Assembly (NCBI RefSeq): GCF_029028005.1
Contig: NZ_JAOTPO010000001.1
Location: 310,001 to 374,000 of the forward strand
Direction of reading: 5' to 3'
Source: Alkalihalobacterium chitinilyticum
GTDB lineage: Bacteria; Bacillota; Bacilli; Bacillales; Bacillaceae_F
DNA length: 64,000 nt
Of this stretch, positions 26,091-33,006 are shown one piece after another. The notes below the pieces were generated by a model. That model was not told the DNA's origin and did not search any database. It saw only the letters and a list, made by a program, of their open reading frames with translations. How positions within the stretch are numbered: position 1 is the first letter of the stretch; every line of letters begins with the position of its first letter. A program made the translations under genes and the position numbers.

Positions 26091-26534
26091 ATTACTATTT
26101 TCGTATTCGGGTTCATCTCCAACAGCTCGATCTAAAGCCTGCCAAGCCATTAGTGCACAATTATGGCGAGCTCTTAACTTGTGTACTCCTTCTAACGCTA
26201 ATGCATCCCCAAGATCTACTTCTTCTGAAATTTCTCCGTTCCGAATTAGCCCTTCCATTGCTTGGCGTAAGTTTGCTGCTTCCTTTAAAGATCTTCCTTT
26301 TAAAAGTTCTGTCATCATTGAAGCAGAAGCCATACTGATACTACACCCCTCACCAATAAAAGAAATATCTTCTATCTGTTTTGCTTCTGTTAATTTTAAG
26401 AACAGTGTCATTACATCCCCACATGTCGGATTTTTATAATGTAGCTGTTTAATCTGTTCACCTTCTATCTTCCTATGATTGCGACGATTTTTCGAATGGT
26501 CCACGACTAATTGTCGGTACAGTTGATCTAACAT
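26088..26534 (-). CDS. sufU: SufU-type zinc/Fe-S assembly protein paralogue under Zur control
   Basis: 148 aa from the ATG at 26534, which has a GGGGGG ribosome binding site 8 nt upstream (the TTG at 26540 is too close). It keeps all SufU zinc ligands in register: Cys38 and Asp40 in NPTCGD, Cys64 in GEGCSISMASASMM, and Cys126 in RHNCALMAW. SufU relays sulfur from the cysteine desulfurase SufS through a zinc site. In Bacillus the normal copy sits in the sufCDSUB operon, so this solitary gene is probably a second copy. An 18/20 Zur box lies about 45 nt upstream. A zinc-sparing or Fe-S-maintenance role in starvation is inference. Confidence 0.85.
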   Translation of the reverse strand: MLDQLYRQLVVDHSKNRRNHRKIEGEQIKQLHYKNPTCGDVMTLFLKLTEAKQIEDISFIGEGCSISMASASMMTELLKGRSLKEAANLRQAMEGLIRNGEISEEVDLGDALALEGVHKLRARHNCALMAWQALDRAVGDEPEYENSN

Positions 26535-26577
26535 TTGCAATTCCCCCCTACAGCTTCTAAATTTATATTACGTCTAT

Positions 26578-26598
26578 AAATAATAATAATTACGATTT
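26578..26598 (-). promoter_or_regulatory. Zur box upstream of the sufU paralogue
   Basis: AAATAATAAT then, after one base, a perfect ATTACGATTT half (18/20). Confidence 0.85.
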
Positions 26599-26614
26599 GT
26601 TGTTTATATTATAC

Positions 26615-27055
26615 TTATCCATTACAAATTCGTCTAATTACCTGCATGATAACCGTATAAAAAAACCTCCTAACAATTGGAGGTAACTTCAGTAGGATTA
26701 TATTGTAAGCATTTTGTTTTTTTTGTGAGCTGAAAAAGAGATTTTTGTTTTTTTCCTTGAGCCCACAATCAATTTGATAGGATATAATGAACTTGTCTAA
26801 TTCAATATCGAACTTTACCATCATTTTTTGTTCGTCGATTAACTGTCTTATTGTCCTATAAAGAACATACTCTTCTCTCCCATTTAATGTAACAAAGATA
26901 AACCAACCTTTGTTTACAATAAACTTCGCATTCTCCCAATCTATAGTTGATCCCTGTTCAACGTAAGTCATTCCCGTAATTAAATGGGGTGTACCTGTTC
27001 CATAATATAAGCACTCGATAGAGACACCAGGTTTATTTAGTACAACAAAACCCAA
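26615..27055 (-). CDS. Unrecognised 146-aa protein, probably Fur-regulated and possibly frameshifted at its C-terminus
   Basis: No family recognised. The start is taken as TTG with GGAGGG 7 nt upstream (an upstream GTG lies within that ribosome binding site). The first ~95 residues look like a mixed beta/alpha soluble domain (GFVVLNKPGVSIECL, TIDWENAKFIVNKGWFIFV). The last ~45 residues are Lys/Arg/Asn-rich, come after A-rich tracts, and run through a strong terminator. In another frame a stop (TAA) occurs just before that terminator, so a frameshift near residues 100-110 is likely. A perfect Fur box lies 71 nt upstream, which suggests a role in iron rather than zinc. Confidence 0.5.
   Translation of the reverse strand: MGFVVLNKPGVSIECLYYGTGTPHLITGMTYVEQGSTIDWENAKFIVNKGWFIFVTLNGREEYVLYRTIRQLIDEQKMMVKFDIELDKFIISYQIDCGLKEKNKNLFFSSQKKQNAYNIILLKLPPIVRRFFYTVIMQVIRRICNG
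26659..26684 (-). terminator. Terminator lying inside the 3' end of the preceding ORF
   Basis: On the minus strand ACCTCC / GGAGGT with an 8-nt loop and T7. Its position within the open frame argues that the ORF originally ended upstream of it. Confidence 0.8.
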
Positions 27056-27125
27056 CGATTTTCCCTCCACAATAGCTTCAGATTGTTACTTTTTTATACT
27101 TATTTATCTTAATCTTGAATAAAAA

Positions 27126-27140
27126 TGATAATTATTATCA
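27126..27140 (-). promoter_or_regulatory. Perfect Fur box (7-1-7)
   Basis: TGATAAT-T-ATTATCA is the exact inverted repeat of the Firmicute Fur operator. It differs from the Zur boxes in the same island by lacking the CG/GC positions. It lies upstream of the unrecognised minus-strand ORF. Confidence 0.85.
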
Positions 27141-27254
27141 ATACTAAGTATGCAGATGATCAAAAACAAATGTCTGTCTTATATGAAAGAAAAATGCACA
27201 TCTTTATAAGAAGAATTTACATTAATTTAATTTATAAATTGATCTTATCTAAAA

Positions 27255-27285
27255 TGAAAAAAGGACAGCCTTTTAAGCTGTCCTT
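27255..27285 (-). terminator. Terminator of the DUF1540 gene
   Basis: AAGGACAGC / GCTGTCCTT, 9 bp, 7-nt loop, then TTTT on the minus strand. Confidence 0.85.
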
Positions 27286-27310
27286 ATCCAAATAGAACTT
27301 TTAAAATAAA

Positions 27311-27466
27311 TTAGATACCTGGGTCAAACGTTTTACAGTCTGTTTCTTCTTGTTTCTCAGCTCTTTTACCTGTGTGGCTTACCACGTAAATTCGGTCAGC
27401 CGCACATTTGTTACCTTCTTCATTATACTTACAGTTTTTTACTTCACATAATACATCTACTGCCAT
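27311..27466 (-). CDS. DUF1540 four-cysteine protein
   Basis: 51 aa from the ATG at 27466, which has GGGGAGGTG 8 nt upstream; a longer reading frame start lacks this. Cys7, Cys12, Cys21 and Cys44 in the pattern LCEVKNCKYNEEGNKCAA ... DCKTF match the DUF1540 family, whose spacing suggests a small metal site. Function is unknown. It sits inside the zinc island, about 45 nt from the rpsN Zur box, but is transcribed away from it. Confidence 0.8.
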   Translation of the reverse strand: MAVDVLCEVKNCKYNEEGNKCAADRIYVVSHTGKRAEKQEETDCKTFDPGI

Positions 27467-27577
27467 CGTATACACCTCCCCTTCATCTTTATCATGATCT
27501 TTTGTTTGCTTTTTCATACTTTTTTTAGGACGACTTTACTTTATATTTTTTTTAATGTAAAATTATTTCCATGTTAC

Positions 27578-27598
27578 TAATAGTAATGATTACGATTA
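27578..27598 (+). promoter_or_regulatory. Zur box upstream of rpsN2
   Basis: TAATAGTAAT-G-ATTACGATTA, 17/20 against the Zur half-sites, 25 nt before the rpsN start. Confidence 0.85.
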
Positions 27599-27623
27599 TC
27601 GTAAAGTAAAGGAGAGAATAAAC

Positions 27624-27893
27624 ATGGCTAAGAAATCGAAAGTTGCAAAAGAAATTAAGCGACAAGAAATGGTCGCAAAATACGCGGAATTAAGAAAAGA
27701 ATTGAAAGAAAAAGGTGATTATGAAGCTTTAAGAAAACTGCCACGTGACTCTTCACCCACTCGCTTAACTCGTCGTTGCGAAATGACTGGAAGACCTCGT
27801 GGTGTATTAAGAAAATTCAAATTGTCTCGTATTGCGTTTAGGGAACTTGCTCATAAAGGTCAAGTGCCTGGTGTAAAAAAATCGAGCTGGTAG
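27624..27893 (+). CDS. rpsN: Ribosomal protein S14 paralogue, zinc-free (C-) form
   Basis: 89 aa, the length of the long zinc-independent S14. Only one Cys is present ([12 protein letters not shown]), so the CxxC-CxxC zinc ribbon of the short S14 (about 61 aa) is absent. [21 protein letters not shown], the conserved [10 protein letters not shown] and C-terminal PGVKKSSW are all diagnostic. C- S14 replaces the zinc-binding copy in zinc-starved cells and is Zur-repressed in B. subtilis. A Zur box precedes it, AAAGGAGAG is its ribosome binding site, and it is co-transcribed with the GTPase homologue downstream. Confidence 0.95.
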   Translation: MAKKSKVAKEIKRQEMVAKYAELRKELKEKGDYEALRKLPRDSSPTRLTRRCEMTGRPRGVLRKFKLSRIAFRELAHKGQVPGVKKSSW

Positions 27894-27929
27894 TCTCTAT
27901 TTTGAATAATAATTAGGTGGTGACTATAC

Positions 27930-29000
27930 GTGAATAAAGTCCCCATAACTGTAATTACTGGTATGATAGGCGCAGGAAAAACGAAAATCAGTAATCGTTT
28001 GATACACGGTATAAAAGGCAGTAATTGTAAAGTACAAGTACTCGTATACTACCCAGATACAATAACAGTAGTTGAAGATATATCGACAAAACGCCAGTAC
28101 AGAAAGTTACCACATCAAGAACAGCCTGCAAAGTTAATAACTACTCAAGAACAGTTAATTAGCGAAATGATTTCTTACTCTAAAGAAAAGCAGCCCATAG
28201 ACGAACTTATTATTGAATTGGCTGCAGGAATTCCACCTCAATTTTTTGTAGAAGAACTTTTTCAATCACTTGAAAAGGATATGTTGGATAAAACATTTTA
28301 TATTCAATCGATCGTTTCTGTCATTGATGCTCAACACTTTTGGTTTGATTATACTTCAAATCATTACGTTATTTACACTAACGATAATGACAGGATGGAA
28401 CACACTTTTGCTGAGGTTATGATTTCTCAAATTGAATTTTGCAGTCACATTGTAATCAACAAATGTAATTTTATAAGCAAAGAAAGTTTAGATGAGACTG
28501 TCTCGTTTATAAAGAAACTCCAGCCAAAGGCACAAATTATTTTTTCAGCAGATGGGCAAGTAGCCAGCCAAACTTTTCATTCAGTAAACGATGTCGACCT
28601 TCATCAAATTAAGTCAAATATCGGTTGGAAACTTGAATTAAAAAACAATTCTTCTACTCTAAATTTAGTCGAGAAATTTGGCATAAATTCTTTTATATAC
28701 GAAAGCCATTCTCCTATTCAATTAGAGAAGTTAGAAGAGTGGTTTCGAACGTTTCCTTCAGAAATATTGCGTTCAGCTGGTTACCTACGGACATATTCAG
28801 AGGCGCATGGTTTAGAACTCCTATATTTCTCACAAGTGGGAGCATCAGTTATCATTGAGACAGTAGACGAACATTGTACTGATACTACTGCTAGATCGAA
28901 GGTTGTGTTTTTTGGTTTTGACTTAAAAGATGTCGAAGTCACCCAACAACTAAATCAATGCCTAATGGAGAACAATAATATAAATCAAACAGTCGTCTGA
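27930..29000 (+). CDS. Degenerate COG0523 homologue lacking the CxCC metal motif
   Basis: 356 aa from a GTG with AGGTGG 9 nt upstream. The fold is clearly COG0523: Walker A GMIGAGKT (11-18), a Walker-B-like ELAAGIPPQFF (corresponding to E-TG-PEP), a SVIDAQHFWFDY segment like that of YciC, and a C-terminal CobW domain (SEILRSAGYLRTYS, SKVVFFGFDL). The NGCICC stretch is deleted, and the base-specificity motif is NKCN (177-180) instead of NKxD. Overall it looks like a diverged YciC that kept the P-loop but lost metal binding. It is 36 nt after rpsN2, in the same Zur-controlled operon. It could be regulatory, a non-metal GTPase, or decaying. Confidence 0.8.
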   Translation: MNKVPITVITGMIGAGKTKISNRLIHGIKGSNCKVQVLVYYPDTITVVEDISTKRQYRKLPHQEQPAKLITTQEQLISEMISYSKEKQPIDELIIELAAGIPPQFFVEELFQSLEKDMLDKTFYIQSIVSVIDAQHFWFDYTSNHYVIYTNDNDRMEHTFAEVMISQIEFCSHIVINKCNFISKESLDETVSFIKKLQPKAQIIFSADGQVASQTFHSVNDVDLHQIKSNIGWKLELKNNSSTLNLVEKFGINSFIYESHSPIQLEKLEEWFRTFPSEILRSAGYLRTYSEAHGLELLYFSQVGASVIIETVDEHCTDTTARSKVVFFGFDLKDVEVTQQLNQCLMENNNINQTVV

Positions 29001-29022
29001 GCCTATTTGCCCCTATTAAAAG

Positions 29023-29280
29023 GGACTTCATCGGATTTGTCAAGGACACTTTCCTTGCAGTTTCACCTTGTAATGTCCTTCATCGGCTTTATGAAGGACA
29101 TTTCTCTTGCCGTTCTAACTTGTTTTGTCCTTCATCGGCTTTATGAAGGACACTTCCCTTGCAGGCAGTTCCACCTTATAATGTCCTTCATCGTTTTATG
29201 AAGGACACTTAGCTTGCATTGCTACCCTGTAATGTCCTTCATCAGCTTTATGCAGTGTTAAATTTCCTTGTATACTCATA
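29023..29280. repeat. Five tandem ~52-bp units each containing a GTCCTTCAT/ATGAAGGAC hairpin
   Basis: Units begin at 29023, 29075, 29127, 29183 and 29234 (lengths 52, 52, 56 and 51). Units 2-4 carry the perfect inverted repeat TGTCCTTCAT / ATGAAGGACA around a 6-7-nt loop, then (C/T)TT..CTTGC and a TACC or CACCTTGTAAT-like end. The first and last units are degenerate. The array fills the gap between two converging genes, so it may serve as a compound terminator or may be a slippage-expanded intergenic repeat. No convincing ORF crosses it. Confidence 0.8.
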
Positions 29281-29289
29281 TCTGTTTTA

Positions 29290-30705
29290 CTAAAAAGTAG
29301 TGAGTCCTGTATTCTTCTGGATCCTGAATAATAATCGCTTATAATATGGAAAATCCTCTAGATATTCATTGGAATGAACTGTAAATGTCCCATCTTCGTT
29401 ATTCCATAATGTCGTAAAGTAATTAGAAACTACAGTCATAATCTCACTATCTTTCGGGGCTACAATTCTTAAGCTCGTGTCTAGATTAAAATCATCCAAG
29501 TTTCTTCGAGTAAAGTTTGCAGAACCGCCAATTATCGTACTATTCTCTTGTCGCTCGATTAATATTAATTTAGAATGGTATTGCTCATCGTGTGTGTTAT
29601 ACCATCTTATTTGAATGTTCTCATTTCCATACTCTTCAATATCAGCAGCTACTGGACGGTTTGGGATGCCGATGTTCTCATTTCCGAAAATTTCCTCATT
29701 CGGGTCAAGAATTAAGTTTACTCGGACGCCTCTATTAGCTGCAGAAATCAAGCCGGAAACAACCTTACTTTCGGAAAGGTTAAACATTCCAACATGAATT
29801 ACATCTCCGTGATTTGTACGGTTAATTTCTTCAATTAAATGTTCTCTCGTTTGCCCTTCTGTTAAAAGCTGAACCCTTATATCCCCTTTTTCTACTTCAA
29901 AATCATCATAAGATGGGAGCTGTTTACTACTTGAAAAATTAGCAACAGCTTGCTCCGAAGCTAGAAAGTCATTGATAATATTCCCACTGACAACAAAAGC
30001 AATATTTGAATGGAAACCGCTTGCATCATGAAGGTTAGCCGATGTCACCATTACTTCTTTATCCGTGCCAATCACTTTACGATGGTTGCCTTTTAAATTT
30101 AACATCTTTAAATAGGAACCAAGTGTCACTTTTGGTGCATCTTCACTAAACGGATTTGTAATCCAACCTTCACCTTCTCTTTCAAACGTTTTTAAAAAGG
30201 CTCGCCAAAAACCTGAGTAGATAGGATTCGAGTCTCGCAACGGTGTTAAGTTGGTAATAATAACATCGACTCCGTTTTCTTGCAGCGTCTTTAAATGTTT
30301 GGATGGATGAGATCGATAAGTTGTATTAATTTCATCTGTAATAAATGTAATCTCAATATTAGGGGCCTGGTCCTTCTTTTCTAATAAAGCTTTAGTGATT
30401 TCATCTGTAATTTCGGGGTAATCTTTATCTTCATCATATTTATCATTAAATAGGAACATATCAAACACAATAAACTCTTCAGCTTCCTTTATCATGCTCT
30501 TCACTCGTTCCACTATTTGTCTTTTTTGTACAATCTCATTGTCTTGTTCAAACGTTAAGTCATATAAAAACTCCACATTCGCTACTCGATGCATCTCCCC
30601 TTCATAAGATAGTCCCATCGGTATTGGTTTAAAAAGACCATAAAGCGTATAACCTGCAATAAAAACAACGAACACTAACAAAGCACTTAATATGATTTTC
30701 TTCAT
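29290..30705 (-). CDS. Phospholipase D-like (PLDc_2) protein with signal anchor
   Basis: 471 aa from the ATG with GGAGG 5 nt upstream (an in-frame ATG 18 nt earlier lacks spacing). One N-terminal transmembrane helix (about 3-22) precedes two PLD domains. The first HKD motif, HRKVIGTD, is canonical. The second, HSKLILIE, has Glu instead of Asp, followed by the usual GGSANFTRRN. The size and domain order fit cardiolipin-synthase/PLD superfamily enzymes acting at the outer face of the membrane, but the substrate could be a phospholipid or another phosphodiester. No operon partners. Confidence 0.8.
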   Translation of the reverse strand: MKKIILSALLVFVVFIAGYTLYGLFKPIPMGLSYEGEMHRVANVEFLYDLTFEQDNEIVQKRQIVERVKSMIKEAEEFIVFDMFLFNDKYDEDKDYPEITDEITKALLEKKDQAPNIEITFITDEINTTYRSHPSKHLKTLQENGVDVIITNLTPLRDSNPIYSGFWRAFLKTFEREGEGWITNPFSEDAPKVTLGSYLKMLNLKGNHRKVIGTDKEVMVTSANLHDASGFHSNIAFVVSGNIINDFLASEQAVANFSSSKQLPSYDDFEVEKGDIRVQLLTEGQTREHLIEEINRTNHGDVIHVGMFNLSESKVVSGLISAANRGVRVNLILDPNEEIFGNENIGIPNRPVAADIEEYGNENIQIRWYNTHDEQYHSKLILIERQENSTIIGGSANFTRRNLDDFNLDTSLRIVAPKDSEIMTVVSNYFTTLWNNEDGTFTVHSNEYLEDFPYYKRLLFRIQKNTGLTTF

Positions 30706-30833
30706 ATCTCCCTCCTGCTTCATTCTTTTTATTACTTTTACGATGGTTTAAACTACTTGAAAATATGTACATTGTGAAATTTATGGACTAGTCAGTGTTT
30801 TTGAAGCACCTTTTCATCGATCTGGAGCACAGC

Positions 30834-30864
30834 AAAAAAGGATGACGTAAAGAGTCACCCTTTT
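30834..30864 (-). terminator. Terminator of the oligopeptide ABC operon
   Basis: AAAAGGATGAC / GTCACCCTTTT with one mismatch, 7-nt loop, T run on the minus strand, a few bases after the last stop. Confidence 0.8.
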
Positions 30865-30868
30865 CTTG

Positions 30869-31789
30869 TTAGTTTTTCATTTTTGGATCTAACGCATCCC
30901 GAAGGCCGTCACCAATCATATTAAACCCTAATACAACTAACATGATCGAAAATCCTGGGAAAAGTACCGTCCACGGTGCTGTTTGGATAAACTGCCGTGA
31001 ATCAGATAACATTTTCCCCCATTCTGGTGTCGGTGCTTGTGCCCCTAACCCTAAGAAGCCAAGAGCTGCCGCTTCTAAAATAGCTGTACCAAATCCTAAT
31101 GTCGCTTGAACGATAATTGGTGCTAAACTATTCGGTAAGATATGATGAATTAAGATCCTGCCATTTTTCATTCCCTGTGCTTTAGCAGCCATTATATATT
31201 CTTCTTCACGTAAACTAATAACTTTAGACCGAACAAGCCGCCCAAATATCGGAACATTAATTATGGCAATGGCTATGAGTGCATTTTGCAAAGAAGGACC
31301 TAAAATTGCAACGATCGCGATCGCTAAAAGGATACTTGGAAATGCAAGCATTATATCGAAAATACGAGAGATCAGCATATCAATCCAACGACCATAATAT
31401 CCTGCAACAATTCCTAACGTTGTGCCTACTACTAATGCACCCGATACGGCAAAAAATCCAACCCATAAGGAAATTCTAGCGCCGTGAGCAATTCGACTAA
31501 AAATGTCTCTACCTAAATCATCTGTTCCAAACCAATGCTCTGCAGAAGGGGATTGAAGTCGGTTTTGTGGGTTCGTTTCATCAAATGCATATCCAGAAAT
31601 GAGAGGTGCAATCAGAGCAATGATAATAAAAAATAGGATGATAATCATACCGATAACAGCTGATTTATTCTTAAATAATTGCCTCATCGCATCGCGCCAA
31701 GGTGATATAGCCTTTACGCTCTCCTCTTGATTTGGATTAGGATTTGAATTCGGTGGTATGTTTACTTGTTCTGTACGAATATGTTCCAT
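30869..31789 (-). CDS. Peptide ABC transporter permease (OppC/DppC type)
   Basis: 306 aa from the ATG with AGGAGGGG 8 nt upstream. It has the N-terminal OppC segment (AMRQLFKNKSAVIGMIII), a cytoplasmic/periplasmic FGTDDLGRDIFSR motif typical of DppC/OppC, about six helices, and the EAA loop (AAKAQGMKNGRILIHHILPN). It forms the membrane channel with the OppB-like protein, whose gene lies 17 nt upstream. Last gene of the five-gene opp operon. Confidence 0.92.
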   Translation of the reverse strand: MEHIRTEQVNIPPNSNPNPNQEESVKAISPWRDAMRQLFKNKSAVIGMIIILFFIIIALIAPLISGYAFDETNPQNRLQSPSAEHWFGTDDLGRDIFSRIAHGARISLWVGFFAVSGALVVGTTLGIVAGYYGRWIDMLISRIFDIMLAFPSILLAIAIVAILGPSLQNALIAIAIINVPIFGRLVRSKVISLREEEYIMAAKAQGMKNGRILIHHILPNSLAPIIVQATLGFGTAILEAAALGFLGLGAQAPTPEWGKMLSDSRQFIQTAPWTVLFPGFSIMLVVLGFNMIGDGLRDALDPKMKN

Positions 31790-31806
31790 TTCAGACTCCC
31801 CTCCTA

Positions 31807-32808
31807 TCAATATTTAATTCTTGGATCAATGTAAGAATAAAGCAAATCGACTATTAAATTAATCATGACAAACATCGTTGCTACGACTAGAATTCCAGAT
31901 TGAATGACTGGGTAATCACGATTCCCAATCGCCTCATAGATGTATCGTCCAACACCTGGCCATCCAAAGATCGTCTCTGTTAATATCGCTCCACCTAAAA
32001 GCGTTCCTGTTTGAAGACCGACAACAGTTAATACAGGAATCATCGCATTTTTAAGAGCATGCTTATATATAACAAAAAATGTATTTGATCCCTTTGCATT
32101 GACCGTTCGAATATAGTCTGAACGTAAAACTTCAAGCATACTTGAACGCGTCATCCGAGCAATAATAGCCATCGGAATCGTTCCCAGTGCAATTCCAGGC
32201 AGTATTAAATGTTTAATTGCCGTCCACGTTTTATCCCATTGTCCGCCGATTATTGTATCAAGGACATATAAATGTGTTATTGCCTGTATCGGATCCCTTG
32301 CATTATCTCGCCCTGTGGCTGGCAACCATCTTAGTTCCTGTGCGAATATCCATTGTTCCATCAATGCTAGCCAGAATATAGGCATCGATACCCCGATAAG
32401 AGCGATTAACATAGCTAAATAATCAAACCATGAGTTTTGCTTCCACGCACTAATAATTCCTGCATTTACACCGATAATAATTGCAAAAATCATCGCAAAA
32501 ACTGTTAGTTCAATCGTGGCAGCTAAATACGGCCAAATTTCTTCAGCTATAGGTTTTTTTGTTCGTAACGAAGTTCCTAAATCCCCTTGTACTAGGTCCT
32601 TCATATAATAACCGTATTGAACCAAGTATGGCTCATTTATTCCAAGACGTTCTTCAAGATCTGCAATGGCTTGAGGTGTAGCTTGTTCCCCTAATATGAC
32701 TTGAGCTGGGTTACCTGGAATTAAATGAATAATTGAAAATGTAACAATCGACATTCCTAAAAGGACTGGAATTAACATGAATAATCTTCTTGTTGTATAT
32801 GCTAACAT
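31807..32808 (-). CDS. Peptide ABC transporter permease (OppB/DppB type)
   Basis: 333 aa from the ATG; the GTG 9 nt earlier is part of its AGAGGTG ribosome binding site. The conserved start (RRLFMLIPVLLGMSIVTFSIIHLIPGNPA) is visible, split here by position 8-36. The EAA loop (NAKGSNTFFVIYKHALKN) and six helices complete the family pattern. It pairs with the OppC-like permease. A large palindrome lies between this gene and the substrate-binding protein gene upstream. Confidence 0.92.
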   Translation of the reverse strand: MLAYTTRRLFMLIPVLLGMSIVTFSIIHLIPGNPAQVILGEQATPQAIADLEERLGINEPYLVQYGYYMKDLVQGDLGTSLRTKKPIAEEIWPYLAATIELTVFAMIFAIIIGVNAGIISAWKQNSWFDYLAMLIALIGVSMPIFWLALMEQWIFAQELRWLPATGRDNARDPIQAITHLYVLDTIIGGQWDKTWTAIKHLILPGIALGTIPMAIIARMTRSSMLEVLRSDYIRTVNAKGSNTFFVIYKHALKNAMIPVLTVVGLQTGTLLGGAILTETIFGWPGVGRYIYEAIGNRDYPVIQSGILVVATMFVMINLIVDLLYSYIDPRIKY

Positions 32809-32886
32809 CAATTTCACCTCTATTCTTTCATTACTCTTCTCTCTATGTATTCATATATTGATCAAATTCTTTAAAGGTAAAAGTAG

Positions 32887-32998
32887 GGCTGACTCAAATG
32901 CAAGTGTTAGACACCTCATCCTCTAGAAAAGAATTGCCGTTTCTACAACAATCCTATATCTAGAGTGAAAACGAGGAGTCAACACTTATGAGTCAGCC
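32887..32998 (-). other. 112-bp imperfect palindrome in the opp operon
   Basis: The outer arms GGCTGACTCA / TGAGTCAGCC are perfect, with further paired blocks AAGTGTT / AACACTT and CTCTAGA / TCTAGAG toward the centre. It lies between the binding-protein gene and the permease genes. Only a short TTTT-containing stretch follows, so it is probably an mRNA stabiliser or partial terminator that raises the ratio of binding protein to permease. A captured repeat element is the alternative. Confidence 0.65.
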
Positions 32999-33006
32999 TC
33001 TTCTCA

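Noticed and set aside
29007-29201. 64-aa plus-strand open frame across the 52-bp repeats
   Set aside because: No ribosome binding site, and its residues simply reflect the repeat (FHLVMSF, FIGFMKD). It is a shadow of the tandem array.
29023-29280. CRISPR array
   Set aside because: Units are hairpin repeats with related spacer parts, no unique spacers of constant length, and no cas genes nearby.
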